The notes: generated by a model from the sequence alone, not told the origin. DNA of 64,000 nucleotides from Cricetomys ansorgei (GCA_026225945.1 JAMJFZ010001812.1:1-64000), one strand, 5' to 3'. Positions 1 through 11,684 are shown, counted from the first letter of the stretch. Made by a program: numbers and translations.

Positions 1-125
1 CCTGGCTTCTCTTGTTTCCAGCTGTGCACTCCTCATTGTTCACAATGAGTTCAGGGTTACCTCCGAAAAGCCGTAACCAACATGGGGTCTTCAATATTCA
101 AAATGTAGATAGAACCCTTCCGCAT

Positions 126-168
126 CAAGTGTCTGGCACATAATAAAGGCTTCAGTAACAGTTAAAAC
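126..168 (+). repeat. L2/MIR-type 3' end fragment
   Basis: The wording (a TCTGGCACATAATA-like core followed by an A-rich stretch) matches the 3' ends of MIR and L2 elements, which read 'cctggcacatagtaggtgctcaataa'. It is short and decayed. The rest of positions 1-319 shows nothing I recognise. Confidence 0.3.
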
Positions 169-319
169 ATCAGCAGCCGTATCACTGAAGGAAGGGGGAA
201 ACCACTGCTCAATCTTAGAAATAAAGACGTATTCAGTCTGCAGACACAGTCTGAGCAGAAATCCTGGAGGCATAAGAAAGTGAGTCTGTTATTAATTATG
301 AAACTAAAGAAAATATAGA

Positions 320-622
320 ACTGGATAGTCGGCATAGAGAGTAAGAGCACTTATCGTGCAATTACAACGGCCTGAGTTCAAATCCCCATCACTCATGTAA
401 TACGTTGGGCATAGATGGGTGCACCTGTCACCGCAACACTGTGGGGTGGGGGACACAGAGGATTGCTGGGGCTTTCTGGCTGCTGGCCCAGCTCCAGATT
501 CAGTAAGAGATCTCATCTGAAGAAAATAAGCTGAAAAGCAAGATACCCCAAATCCTTCTTTGGCTCCTACATGCATGCACCTGAACACACATGTCCTCAT
601 ACAACACACACACCAAAATTTT
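320..622 (+). mobile_element. B4 SINE
   Basis: The order of parts is that of B4. A tRNA-like left part carries a box-B-like GAGTTCAAATCCCC (near 373-386). A B1-related middle follows, with GAGATCTCATCT near 510. It ends in a CA-rich stretch (585-615) before an AT-rich tail. It is strongly diverged. Confidence 0.7.
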
Positions 623-1611
623 ATTATATACTATCCATTATATGCCTTAAATATCATAGCACTATTTGCTTTCCTGTAAAATTTTAACAATCCAATATCT
701 TGGTGGACAGCTGCCATCTTCAACTTTCTTTTATCCTCATTCTCACCCTACATGAGGACATTTCAGCAGGCGAAAATGGAGCCAGCATGTAGCAATGAGA
801 GGGGGGGGGGCTTGTACCAGCCAGGCCTGGGGTACCCCCACATTCCTCCATCAGCTAGACCTCAGTCACAGGGCCTCCATGTGCTCAGGACAAAAAGGAA
901 ATGGAACACAATGGACACATCTGATAGGAAAAATGAACAAAGAATCCTAGATCCAGCCTGCGTCTGTTGGCGACGTAGAACCCACAGTGAATGACAATTG
1001 TGATAATCCATACTGTGTGCTGTCTCTGTGTTCCACCTGAGAAATGCCATCCAGAAACATGATAGTGGTCTTTATAAAATCTTCCCATCTCCAACCGGAT
1101 ATTCACATTCCTTCCTGTAGGGATTAGCTTATGACTTGGTAAGTTCTCCCTCCCTTCCCACAACCTTCATGGGAATGCTATACTCTCCCTTCCCATGATG
1201 ATGGACTCGGCCATGTAGCCTGCTTTGGCTGGTGGAATTTGGATGGAAGTTCTTGTACATTACTTCTGAGCTTAGGCCAGGAGGGCCATTGTGTAGTTCT
1301 ACTTTCCCTTTTATGAACGTCTCGTATCCACGATGAGGAAACTTCCTTGTAAACAAAAGATATCCCCTTTACCCTGGGCCAGAGATGTAAATGTGGGGAC
1401 CAGGGCCAGTTGGGGCTCTCCAAGCTGCTATGCAGATGTGAAGACAAGAAGTAAAACCTTATTTTGTATGCTACATAGTCTGGGTACAGCTAATCGCACG
1501 GAGTCAACCTCAGGAGCCATACCACGTGTCTGATGGCGAGATAGTAGCGGTGTGAGTGTTTTGTACTAAAAGACAGCTGACGTGAAAAATCACCAAGCAC
1601 TTATCCTGAGT
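623..1611. other. No gene recognised; unclassified stretch
   Basis: No exon or RNA gene is visible. Positions 1080-1450 have the flavour of an old LTR or DNA-transposon fossil (a short 'ccttcccatgatgatggactcggcc' style segment) but I cannot place it. A run of ten G residues lies near 803-812. Confidence 0.4.
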
Positions 1612-1961
1612 TGCTTAGGAGCCTGTGTTTCTCTTGTTGCTTTGCCCAAGTGTCTGACAAGAATCAACTGAATGGAGGAAGGAGTTAATTTGGTTCATCG
1701 TGTGAGGACACGGTCCACTGTGACAGTGGCGGGAGCGGGAGGCGATTGGTCACACTGTGTCTGCTAGTCCAGAAAGAGAGCAGACAGGAATTGAGTCTGG
1801 GTTATAGAACCTCAAATCCTGCTCCCAGTTATCCATTTCTTCCAGCAAGGCTCCACCTCCCAAAAGGTCTATAACCTTCCAAAATGGATCCATTGGCTAG
1901 GGACCAAGTGTTTGAACACATGAGCCTATGAGGGACATTTTACATCCAAATCATAATAACA
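1612..1961 (-). mobile_element. Rodent MaLR LTR (MT-type)
   Basis: Read on the minus strand it begins near 'tttggatgtaaaatgtccc' and ends with the 'gtcagacacttgggcaaagc' style tail. Between them is the GGAGGTGGAGCC-like core of rodent MaLR (ERVL-related) LTRs. A shared ancestry with primate MST/THE1 LTRs explains the layout. It is diverged and no clear target duplication was found. Confidence 0.6.
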
Positions 1962-2694
1962 GGGCTCAAAGCCTGGACCAAGTCTTTGCAAATAGGGCTT
2001 TCATATCATGATTCTGCAAGAGACTCTCCTTTCCACATGCACATGCACACACACATGTGTACCTCTGTCTTCATTTACCCAGTGAGTGAACGGGGGTGGA
2101 ATTGGAGTGGGCTAGAGCTCATTCAGCTCAACATTTAAGAAGTCTATCGTTGAATATCTCTGAAGTCAGGTTGGTCATGAAAGCTCCTGTGTGGGAGAGT
2201 ACAAATCCTGCCTTTGCAAGGAAGGCAGAGATAACGACTCCAGCACAGATGGAGGAGATTTCTTCAGGGAAGAGAAGCAGCACTTAGGTTGGTTAAAACC
2301 TTCCCTCGTGGGCCATCATGTTCCTGTTTGGGGTTTCTGGGCCCTCGTTTTGGATACGGCAAGACTCTTCAACCGAGATTTATGGCGTGGAAACAGTCAA
2401 CAGGAGCCCATGAATCAATCCAGGATGCCTCTGTGTCCTCTGCTCTGTGTGCTTCCTTCTGCTTCCACCCCGAATTTGCCCTTTTCTTACAATCATTATT
2501 TATCTGATGAACCGTATTAAAGCAGTTTCATGGGTACACTCAGGCAAGGGGCATCATAGTGCACACGTTGATATGACTGCAGCCTTTGCTTAAATGTGTG
2601 AGCTTATTTTTATTTGCTGTAGAAAGCAACACTGTCTCTTGCCATCATGGATTCCTGCTGGAGAACATCATTTTGGATCTGGTAGTGTTTGGCA
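1962..2694. other. No gene recognised
   Basis: Unique or very old sequence with a short CA/TG-rich patch near 2036-2060. Two overlapping open frames of 109 and 72 residues at 2191-2520 have no recognisable domain and share the same DNA in different frames, so they are treated as chance. Confidence 0.4.
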
Positions 2695-3083
2695 TAGTTG
2701 TGTAAAATACTGCCTCATTGTTGTGACAAAGTACCTGACAAAGGTATTCATTTTTTCTCAGTTTGAAGGGATGCAGTCCACTGTAGTGGGCAAAGCATGA
2801 TGGGAGAGCACTAGTAACCAGGTACATGGCATCCATAGTCAGGGAGTAGAGAGAGGAATGCAGGGGCTCAGCCCACTTTCTTTTTATTGTTTTATTTTAT
2901 TTTACCTTATTCATATTCAGTTCAAGATTTCAGCCTATGGGATGGTGCTGACCATATCGAGAGTAGGTTTTCCCACTTCAATTAATGCAATCCAGATCAT
3001 TCCTCATAGACCTTTCCAGAGGCTTGCTTCTTCTGCGATCTTAAACCCAGCCAAGTTGACAATCAGCCCTAACTATCACAACA
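2695..3083 (-). mobile_element. Rodent MaLR LTR (MLT1-like type)
   Basis: On the plus strand it runs from a GTTGTGACAAAGTACCTGAC end to CCAAGTTGACAATCAGC. This is the reverse complement of rodent MaLR LTRs that start with 'tgtcaacttgac' and end in 'gtcacagcaa...taactaa'. An AT-rich stretch at 2878-2915 replaces part of the middle, so the copy is altered internally. Confidence 0.6.
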
Positions 3084-3339
3084 GCAGACGGCATTGGGGA
3101 ACTAAGAAACTTCTTTGGTGATCTGCTAGCATTCCTCATCAGCCTGAGCCCCAGGCAGGAGGGAGCCCTGTTAGCTGTAAGATAAGCCGTGTGGAATGCT
3201 GGATCTGTAGCCTGTGTTCTATCTGATCAATGTGCTTCTTCTGGACAGTCTCATCCAGTCCTGGGGCTTCAAGCATCAACTTCACACAGCTAACTTTTGC
3301 TTTTAGACCTGTAGCTCAGCATGCTCCCCCAAGCTCCAA

Positions 3340-3735
3340 ACTCATGAGCAATAACTGCTTCGTTGACACCTCCACTTCAGTGATTTATGGACATTCCAAA
3401 CATAACATATCCAGGTGGGATTCTTGACACACAAGAATCAAATCTCCAACCTTCCTCGTTCTAAGAAAATGACATTTTCATGTTTTAGGGCCTGAAGTTA
3501 GGAATCTAGGGATCCTCAGTGTTCCTCTCTCTCCTTCAGTACCATGACCAACCTCTTACACACTGGGCCTCAGGGAGACCGTAGCATAGGCAGGCTCCAT
3601 CCACGCTTCTCCATCATCACACAGGGCAAGCACCACAGTCTTCTCTCTGCTAAGTCTTTAATTCCATCTTCCTCATTGACTTTGCTTAAGAATTAGCCAT
3701 GAACTTTTAAAAACTGTGATTAAGCCATATTATAT
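3340..3735 (+). mobile_element. L2 LINE fragment, first part
   Basis: Text near 3366-3410 (TTGACACCTCCACTTCAGTG, then CATTCCAAACATAACAT) and near 3700-3725 (CTTTTAAAAACTGTGATTAAG) follows the order of the L2 3' region. The next part appears at 4090-4330, so another element seems to interrupt it. Confidence 0.5.
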
Positions 3736-3769
3736 TTCTCCTCGCCTTTCGTGACTTTCCGTGGGGAGA

Positions 3770-4040
3770 TTTTGCACATCACATATATTGTCCATTCCCT
3801 AATTCAGGAGGTCAGAAATCTGGCTTGGCTCTTACAAGCTGATATAAAGGAATCAACATGACTACTTCCTTCTGGAAGTTCCTTGCTCCTTCAACTTGCA
3901 ATCCTTGGCTTGTGGTCTCACATCTTCTGACCTCTGCTGTCCATCTTCTCTCTGACTCGATACCTTCTTCCCTCTCATAAAGACCCTCATGGTGATTTGG
4001 GGACCATTTAAGTCAATCACAGCTGCTCAGTCCCTTGGTA
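3770..4040 (-). mobile_element. Ancient mammalian repeat (L1M 3'-end or MaLR-like)
   Basis: Contains GGAGGTCAGAAATCTG, CCTTGGCTTGTGGTCTCAC and CATAAAGACCCTCATGGTGAT in the order of a common mammalian repeat, read in reverse. The element at 8255-8500 looks like the same family on the plus strand. I cannot decide the family name by eye. Confidence 0.4.
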
Positions 4041-4089
4041 TAGAAGGTCGTGTGTGCACAGACACTAGCAAGTAGGGCACGATTCTTTC

Positions 4090-4330
4090 CAAGCGTCATT
4101 ATTCTCTGTCACACTTTCTATCACATTCCTGGCAAAACTAAAACCTACCTGCCCAGTCTACAAGACAGAACACAGTTAGGTGCCTTCAGCAACCATTCTC
4201 ATGACCTTCCTACTCTCTTCCCATTAACCCCCACTGGCTTCCTCAGTAATCCTCCAACAGGTAAACAAATGCTTCATATGCCAGGAAGCTCTTCTGAAAC
4301 ACCCACTGAACCCCTGCCTCAGATAATTTG
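4090..4330 (+). mobile_element. L2 LINE fragment, second part
   Basis: Segments such as CTCATGACCTTCCTACTCTC (near 4198) and CACTGGCTTCCTCAGTAATC (near 4232) match the L2 part that follows the one at 3340-3735. Same strand and correct order support one split element. Confidence 0.45.
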
Positions 4331-4428
4331 GGTACCTGCACAAAAGCAGCTTATGAAAAAAGCTCCTCTGATCAACCACCTAATTTAGAGATATGTGAAT
4401 ATCTCTGCAGGCATGCACATGATCGAAT

Positions 4429-4435
4429 GCGCGCG

Positions 4436-4495
<60 letters not shown>
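4429..4495. repeat. (GC)n-(AC)n compound microsatellite
   Basis: About 15 bases of alternating GC pass directly into about 50 bases of alternating AC. Alternating purine-pyrimidine runs like this are classic Z-DNA formers. The open frames through it encode only His-Thr runs. Confidence 0.95.
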
Positions 4496-4499
<4 letters not shown>

Positions 4500-5010
4500 C
4501 ACATATATACACATACTCCATAAAGGTATATATAGCACACACATATGTGTGCATACATCTGACACATATCCACATATGTAAACATACCAACATATACACG
4601 TGCGTTTATGTATGCACACATCCAACATATACTCCACATATGCATACACACTACACACACTTGTACACATGCATATATATACACATCAAATCTATATATG
4701 TACATATACACCGCACTCCCAACACAATTCACATATATACAGACACCACACACATACTCATCCATGTAAATTGGCACACAACCAACACATACCTTACATA
4801 CATATGCATGTTACACACACTCATATACATGCACATGTATACATACATATGTATGCACGCCAATATGTGTGCATATGTGTGCATACCTCACACTCACAAC
4901 ACATACACCACATATGCCATATGTATGCACATACACATGCATATGTACACACACGTATCACACACTTCACATATGCACATACCCCACACATATACATAAG
5001 AATGTGAATA
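4496..5010. repeat. Degenerate CA/TA-rich repeat
   Basis: About 500 bases built from ACATAT, CATATG, CACACA and TACACA words, with no fixed period visible. It adjoins the GC/AC tract and probably grew from it by mutation and slippage. Frames of 135 and 223 residues here are low-complexity artefacts. Confidence 0.85.
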
Positions 5011-5034
5011 TTCACATACCCAACAGAATTTGTC

Positions 5035-5192
5035 ATAGTCCATATTTATTGGACTGTTCATTAAGGACCTTTATGTAAGCTCCATGATAGGAAAATTGTG
5101 GCTTCTGTCATTGTCCTTTATTCAGGGCCTGAATAGAGCCTGGCACATAGGAAATATTCAATGAATATTTTGTGACCAGATGAATGAAAAAG
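5035..5192 (+). mobile_element. L2 LINE 3' end
   Basis: GAGCCTGGCACATAGGAAAT, then TTCAATGAATATTTTGTG and a GATGAATGAAA tail match the end of L2, including its short terminal repeats of GAATGAA type. Confidence 0.6.
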
Positions 5193-8109
5193 ATTAAGAT
5201 GTCTGTTATTACAGGGTGCAATGGGTCACAAAGGGTTTGGCTAAGTATAACATTTGGAAGAAGATTTTCTAGAGAAAGGAACAGTTAGGAAAATTCTCAG
5301 GGCTAAAGAGACACAGAGGAAGTGAGGGAAAGTGAGGGAAACAGTTATCAATCCTTCCCAGGCCTTGAGTTCCCTGCATGAATGGAGGAAATTGAATTTG
5401 TGAGGCTGAAAGTTCTCTCACCACCTCGAGGAAGTGAGTAAGGGCTTCGTATCTGGGGCCACGTCTGTTGCTCAGATATTTGCTGGTTGACAACTCTGCT
5501 TTCCTTAAGCTCACTGGGGGCCATCTGTCAAGGCGGGCAGAAGGATTCTGTGTAGCTGGGGCAAACGTCCACCTGGCAGGACAGCAAGGGCCTTTTAGGA
5601 GAGGTGGGGTTTAAGCAACCGTGCATTCTAGTTTAGCCAAGCAGCATCTGACACTATTTGAATGCCCTTCATGGGTATGATAGGTACACTCCCTGTCAGT
5701 GTCTGTGAAGAGACTGTAGTCTAGAGACCTGGGTTTCAGAGTCTGCATCTAACTAAGGTGGGGCCACAGGAATAAGGTCTCCACTGCTCCAGAAATCAGA
5801 GGGGATGAGCCAACTGGACCTCATTAAACACAGGAACCGAATATGCTAATTGGAAAGTCCACAGAATAAGGAGTTCTGTCTATATGTTGCATTAAAGACC
5901 TCAATATCCCATGCCTTCCTGATTTTAGGGCACGCCCTCATACTGATCCCTATGCCTGGCTTTCTCCAATGTGATCTGAAACCTGATCAAACACTTCAGC
6001 AATCTATTTCTCTCTGCAAACTGTACCCAGATATGACTACGGAAGGATGACAGAGACCTAAGGGAAAGATGACATGTTCTAGCAAAGATCATTCTACTCT
6101 GACTAGTCCATGAAAGTCTGCTGACTGACCACATTAGCCAGCCCAGCCCAGCTCAGACTATCTGAGCCTGAGGCAGAACCACCCTGTCACCAGTGGCTGG
6201 TGAGAAATTAGTCAAAGATTGTTTTTAAGCTACTATTCGTAATCAAAACTCAGCAGCTGCTACCATTGAGAAGGACGGACTCTCCACTTGGTCCTGCAGA
6301 TGTCCAGTGGCAGCTGAAAAGCAAGATCAAAGCACAGAATCGCTGCCTTAATTGGGCATCTGTCTTCAAACTTGGGGTCTGATTCCTGCTTGACTCTGCA
6401 CTGGAATGTAAAACATTTAATGGATGTCTGCCTAAAAACTGGCTCCTAGGTAGTGGCCCTAAACTTACCTGACTTCTTCACCCCTTGAAGACAGAAAGGT
6501 AGTACGATGAGGTAGGATATATTTTCTGTTACAGGCTCCTAGGGAAATCCCAGGGGGGGGTCGGCTGTTGGCTTAAGTCTTCAGTCATTTAGATGCCTGC
6601 AACTACAGAGCCTTCGGACAGACCACCGCACGGTGGAGGCTGTTATCCTCTAACGGGAACTGAGGCCTTCTGCCTAAACAGAAACAGTCATGGCATGAGA
6701 ATCAAACTGCCACTTCAACGGTGATGATAGTGGAGACTTCCGAGCCACCTCAAAAAATCAGAACTGAGATAACGATTAACCCGACCATGGCTTGAACGGG
6801 AATGATTAGCCACGCCATGTCCCCCCTGCTCCCCACTCTGTCCCCACCTCATAGAGTCTGGGCACGCATGTCCTAGCCTTGAAGATAGGCTGAGACACTT
6901 GACCTCCGTCGCCTAATATGGCTATATTAATCAAATACCTGCCCACCTTTCCACCATTATTTTTCCATGTGATTTTGCAAAACAGGACTAATTTTGGCCC
7001 CCACCACCACACGCCCTGCCAAGGCAGGTCTGTGGTAACAAGTTGGGGACAGGAAATTATACAGATAAAGACAGAGTTGTCTTGTGAAGGACCAATCTAA
7101 GAAGGGAATGGAGGCTGGGTCTTGGAGGTCCAGAGTTCTGTTAGCCATCGTTCAGCCCAGTGGACACAATGTATTGGCCACAGGCACACATCTAAGAATG
7201 CTGAAGTCAGGATGCCCTGCCTGCCTATGGATGGCTGGTTCCATCACCGGTAGCTCTCTCGTTAAGTATAGACCATCCGTGCTTTACTTTCAGACCAAGT
7301 AAAGCAATGCTGACGGCCCACACTCAAGAAGAAAGAGAAGTTCTCTCTCCCTTCTTCGTATACTAAGAATTGAGTTCCTTGGAGACCCAGTACAGGCATG
7401 ATGTTCCGCCACCCTCCTCCAGCTGCAGACGCAGTAGTTACCCAGAGGAAACCTTGAAGAAGCAGCCCTGGCAAACCGACACACGGCAATGGTCCTCATT
7501 GATGTTGTACAGGTGTTTGACAGACATAGATATCCTGTAGATATCACCCATCTCTCGCTCAGATTCCATTCGCCCTGTAATCAAATCGACTGGACAAGAT
7601 TTTTTTCTCTCCAAGTGTAAAAACACTGTTTCCAAACAAAGGAAGCGAGATGTTTTCTCCAGCTGCTGCACATCCATTATGCCTCTGCCGAATGCATTGT
7701 TCCTCGGGTTTTTATGATGCAAAAAAATAATTAAGATGAGAGGCACTTCTTGTCTCTAAATCTCTTTTTGTTTAAACATGTTTTGTAAATGGCCAATCTC
7801 TCCTGTTACTTAGGTTCCCATCCAGAAAACGTTAGCACTTAATTATAAAATCAGCTGCTAATATGCTTAATGACTTTCCATTATAGGAAACAATAGCTGC
7901 CATGAGCTTTCAAAATGCATTCGTATCCATGTTCCCGTGACCTATCCATCAGAGTCTCGAGGCAACCCTGTTTTGATCATTGGCTAATAGCTACCCTGGT
8001 TAGTTAGCCTGGGGAGCTCCATATGTGGTGTGCCCACAGAATATAAAATACCTTCCTAAAGGAAATACAGTTTTGGCTCAGAACATGACTGCTTGTCCTT
8101 CAAGCCTAT
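5193..8109. other. Long stretch without genes; mostly unique
   Basis: I see no gene. Positions 6060-6250 may be the tail of an old LTR-like repeat (CCAGCCCAGCCCAGCTCAGA), not classified. Positions 7540-7920 are repeat-poor, AT-rich and carry several homeodomain-type TAAT words. A 102-residue frame on the minus strand at 7438-7746 has no recognisable domain. Confidence 0.5.
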
Positions 8110-8254
8110 GTGTTTAATTTCAGTAAGCTGTTGGTGTCCTCTGGAGTATTGACCATAAAAGTGTCCCAAGGAGGGCAAGATTGGTATCTTGGAGCAGGAC
8201 AGTGGAGAGAAATGTTGTTCTGGGTGCTAAGGAGTGCCAGGGACTGGGGACTGG

Positions 8255-8500
8255 GGGCTGAACTTCAGTCTTTGCTAACCTCCCAAATTCACATATTGAA
8301 GTCCTAATGCTCCATCCCTCCAAAGTGGCTGTATTTGGAAACAAGGACTTGACAGAGATAGATTAACTTGAGATGAGATTTTTTTGGAAAGCCCAAATCC
8401 AACATACTGTTGTCCTTATAAGAAAAAGACACTGGACAGATGGGTGACAATGTCTGTTGTTTAAGCTATCTGATGTATGGTGCTTTATTCTAGAAGCCCT
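8255..8500 (+). mobile_element. Ancient mammalian repeat (L1M 3'-end or MaLR-like)
   Basis: CAAATTCACATATTGAAGTC, then CTGTATTTGGAAACAAGG, TTGTCCTTATAAGAAAAAG and TGTTGTTTAAGCTATCTGA follow the order of a widespread mammalian repeat. It appears related to the reversed copy at 3770-4040. Confidence 0.5.
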
Positions 8501-9060
8501 AAAAAGGAACACAGGAGGACGCTAGGTAAGTCTGCACTGGCAGCCCAGTGTGACCATTGGACTCGATGTAGCTCTCAGGAGCCCCAGCGTAGGTTCAACA
8601 GTGTGGTTCCCCACAGAGGTTTGCGGACAGAAGGCTGTAGATGGCACACCGTCTGCAAAGTTCAAACACAGTGACCGCACAATCAAGTTAGAACAACGTC
8701 ACCAAACATCTCATTAAGTTTTAAGTACTTTTACAATTTTGGGTTGGGTTACATTCTGAGCTATTCAGAGCTATATTGGGGTACATACAGCCATGGTCAA
8801 GAGTCAAACATTTTCACTATGAGCTTTCCGATCACCTCCATAAAATGAGCTTCATGCATGAGGGACTTAAGCCTTCCTGAATTCTCCCTGATCTGAAGGA
8901 GCATGAGCCCCATCCCAGCGCACCCAAATGCCTACTGTTTTCTGTCTCCCTGAGGATTCATCCAGTTTCTCTCCTACCCTGCTTTGCATACTTGCTTCTT
9001 TGAATGGCTGGTCAGTCATTCTAGTCTTTTCCTCCCCTGTTTACAAGCCCTGTGAGAGTG

Positions 9061-9460
9061 CATTAGTTAGGGTTTCTATTGCTGCGATGAAACACCATGG
9101 TAAAGAAACTTGGAAAGGAAAGGATTTACTTGTCTTACACTTCCACATCATTGTTTATCACTGAAGGAAGTCAGGACAGAAACCAGACAGGGAAGGATCC
9201 TGGAGGCAAGAACTGATGCAGAGGCCATGGAAGGGGTGGGTGCTGCTTACTGGTTTGCTTTCCATAGCTTGCTCAGCCTGCTTTCTTACAGAACCCAGGA
9301 CCACCAGCCCAGGCACGGAACACAATGGGCTGGGCCTTCCCCCATCAATAACTAATTTAAAAATGCCTGATCTTATGGAGATTATGGTTCTCGATTATGG
9401 TTTCCTTCCTTTTAGATAACTCTAGTTTGTATGTCAAGTTGACACAGAGTAGCCAGCACA
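9061..9460 (-). mobile_element. Rodent MaLR LTR, near full length
   Basis: Plus-strand text runs from TTAGTTAGGGTTTCTATTGC to GTCAAGTTGACACAGAGTAG and CCAGCACA. This is the reverse complement of a roughly 400-bp rodent MaLR LTR. Internal landmarks are GAAGGAAGTCAGGACAG, GCAGAGGCCATGGA and ACCCAGGACCACCAGCC. It is one of the better-preserved copies here. Confidence 0.8.
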
Positions 9461-9727
9461 GAGCACTGCTTAGGTTTTTGTTCTTTGAGTCATATGACCA
9501 TACCGGTTGAAGCTTGGCTTCACCCATGTCAAAGAACAGACTTCCCACCCAGGACCCACGCAGGTGACTAACCACAACATGTATGAATTCTACACCAGCC
9601 CTGGGATTTTCAGCTTTAACATGTTTGTAAATCACTTAGGGGTTCTTGTTTAAATGTCCATTGCAAACCCATGAGTGCAGCCTGAGATTCTGCATTTCCA
9701 GAAAGCTCCTGCTATTTCCAGTATTAT

Positions 9728-10150
9728 TGTTTAAATGTGGAACATTCCCCAACAGGCTCGTGAACTCTTGGTCCCCAGAGCTGAATTAGTTGATGTACTA
9801 TGATAAAAATTTCCCCAGAAAATTCCTACCGAATGGAAGGAGATCTCAGTGGAGGACTTCCGCCTGAGGAGGACTTCCCACATGAGGAGGACTTCCCACA
9901 TAAGGTGGACTTCCCAAACAAGTGGAACCTTCATCATAGCTTTCCACTGTGCTTTCACAGAAAGATTGGAAGATGTAGAGCTGGGCCTTGGCCTGATGCA
10001 CAAGCCAAAGGATAGTGAAGGAGACCCAGGGGCTCCTAGAGAAACTGGCAGACAGAGAGAGCTGCAGAAACATTGCTCATTATATGTCTGCTACCTTTGG
10101 ACACAAGCAAGGAAGTCTTTGCTGGGAACAAGGCCAAATTAAACCCTGTG
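9728..10150 (+). mobile_element. MaLR-like LTR, altered inside
   Basis: The start (GTTTAAATGTGGAACATTCC, CTCTTGGTCCCCAGAGCTG) matches the 5' part of rodent MT-type LTRs. The end (AAATTAAACCCTGTGGAACAG) is loosely LTR-like. The middle carries an 18-bp tandem repeat at 9851-9921 that is not a normal part of the family. Confidence 0.4.
9851..9921. repeat. 18-bp minisatellite, 4 copies
   Basis: Four units of 17, 18, 18 and 18 bases, each close to GGAGGACTTCCCACATGA. Copies two and three differ by one base, and the outer ones differ by a few bases. Confidence 0.9.
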
Positions 10151-10262
10151 GAACAGGCAGGGTTCTACATCCACGTAATGCCAACACTGGGGAGGCAGAG
10201 GCAGGAGAATCTGAGTTCAAGGCGACCATGGGCCACAAGAGATCCTATCTCAAATAAATAAA
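10150..10262 (+). mobile_element. B1 SINE, 5'-truncated
   Basis: GTAATGCCAACACTGGGGAG, GGCAGAGGCAGGAGAATCTG, GAGTTCAAGGCGACCATGG and GATCCTATCTCAAATAAATA follow the B1 order with an A-rich tail at the 3' end. Confidence 0.75.
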
Positions 10263-10377
10263 CAAGTACAGAAAATTGTTTTCCATGAGAATCAATGACT
10301 ATTCCAACCAGTGACAGAAAACAGTCAAACTTTGATCAGAGGAAATGAATTTTACCGAGTCTCCTATTTCTAATCTA

Positions 10378-10603
10378 AGATTTATTTACTATTATATTTT
10401 ATAATGAATGCTTTGCCTGCACATATGTATATATACCACATGCATGTTTGGTATTTACAGAGGCCAGAAGAATACATTAGATCCCCTGGAACTGGAGTTA
10501 CAGACAGTTGTGAGCCACCCTGTGGGTACTGGGAATGGAACTAGGATCCTCTGCAACAGGAGCCAGTGCTCTTAACTGCAAAGGCGTCTCCCCAGCCTCT
10601 ATA
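10378..10603 (-). mobile_element. B2/B3 SINE
   Basis: Reverse copy. An AT-rich tail (10378-10410) is followed by AGAGGCCAGAAGAATAC, CCCTGGAACTGGAGTTACAG, GAGCCACCCTGTGGGTACTGG and GCTCTTAACTGCAAAGGCG. It finishes at the tRNA-like CCCCAGCC end. Confidence 0.85.
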
Positions 10604-11684
10604 CCTAACTTAGACTAAAAGGCCTCATCCTTCCTCTTTTCCTGTAATACATGCACACATTGCCTAGGACTGTCAGGATAATAACCAAAACTCTTGGTGG
10701 TTTAAAAAACCACAAATTTCTTCTATCCTAGTTTTCCCACCTAGAAGTTTGAAATCACAGTTTCTGAATGCTCTAAGGGAGGCTCTGCCCTGGTCTCCTC
10801 CGCATAGCATCTTGTAGCTATAGGGGTATCATTCCGGAAACTGCTTTCTCCTTCACATGCCAGTGTCTCCAACTGGGGGGTTCCTGGGCCACTATGTACC
10901 CCCTTGCTCACTTACTTTATGGAAGCTCGCAGATTTGTCTACAGAGATGAGGGAAGGAAGGAAATCTCATGGACCTCTTCCTTGAGGATGGACTAGCAAC
11001 CGGACTAACAGTATCCCTTGTACAATAATGAGTCGTAGAGTATCTGGAGATTTTCTGTTCCATGGAAACCAAGGCAGTTTGCCAGAATCCCAGCAGCTTA
11101 GCTGTAGATACCAACTTAGACCTCACTCACGTCTGAACTAGATTATTATGCACAGATAACTGAAGATGTCAAATGTGAAGGGTCTGGCCTCTATCCTATA
11201 CCATGAACATATCTGCTATCTCCCTTGACAGCCGTCAGTTCCGAATGCCTGTTTCCAATAGAGTAAGAGACCTCAAGGCAGAAGGGGTAGGAGAAGTGGA
11301 ACCCTATGTCTCCAAAGTGCAGCTTTCCCATGTTCTTCGGTGGATACATCCCTAAGTTCTCACAGCAAATCAGGACCACGCACATTGTCTAGAAGAAATG
11401 CATAAAAGTCTTTCAAATGAAAACTTAGAAAGTAGCCACACATGTAAACCAAGAAGTGAATTCCATCCATAACAATGGTCCTGGACTTGATAACAACCAT
11501 AAAATCAACATAAAATCTTAAATATTTACTCAGCCATATGCTAGCTGTAAATTTTCAATTATTCCCTGGAGTGGAATAATTTTCATAAAAGTGGAAACAA
11601 GGCTCTACCCAAATGCTTACCAATAGAACATGGTTGAACGAACTCTGTTATGTAAGTCTATACTCTGAGGTAACAGATAGCCAA
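10604..11684. other. No gene recognised
   Basis: Unique or unrecognised sequence. Small open frames (69 and 64 residues on the minus strand) show no domain. Confidence 0.45.

Noticed and set aside
320..400. tRNA-like box A/box B at SINE starts considered as tRNA genes
   Set aside because: These belong to B4, B3, ID and MIR elements, which derive from tRNAs. None folds as an intact tRNA with an anticodon arm and 3' end.
4328..5007. Frames of 223, 135 and 130 residues rich in His/Thr/Tyr or Cys/Val
   Set aside because: They lie in the GC/AC microsatellite and its degenerate tail, with no domain and no codon bias.
7438..7746. A 102-residue minus-strand frame considered as an exon
   Set aside because: The sequence reads smoothly but I recognise no family and no clear splice sites at its ends. 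Left as a finding about the region only.
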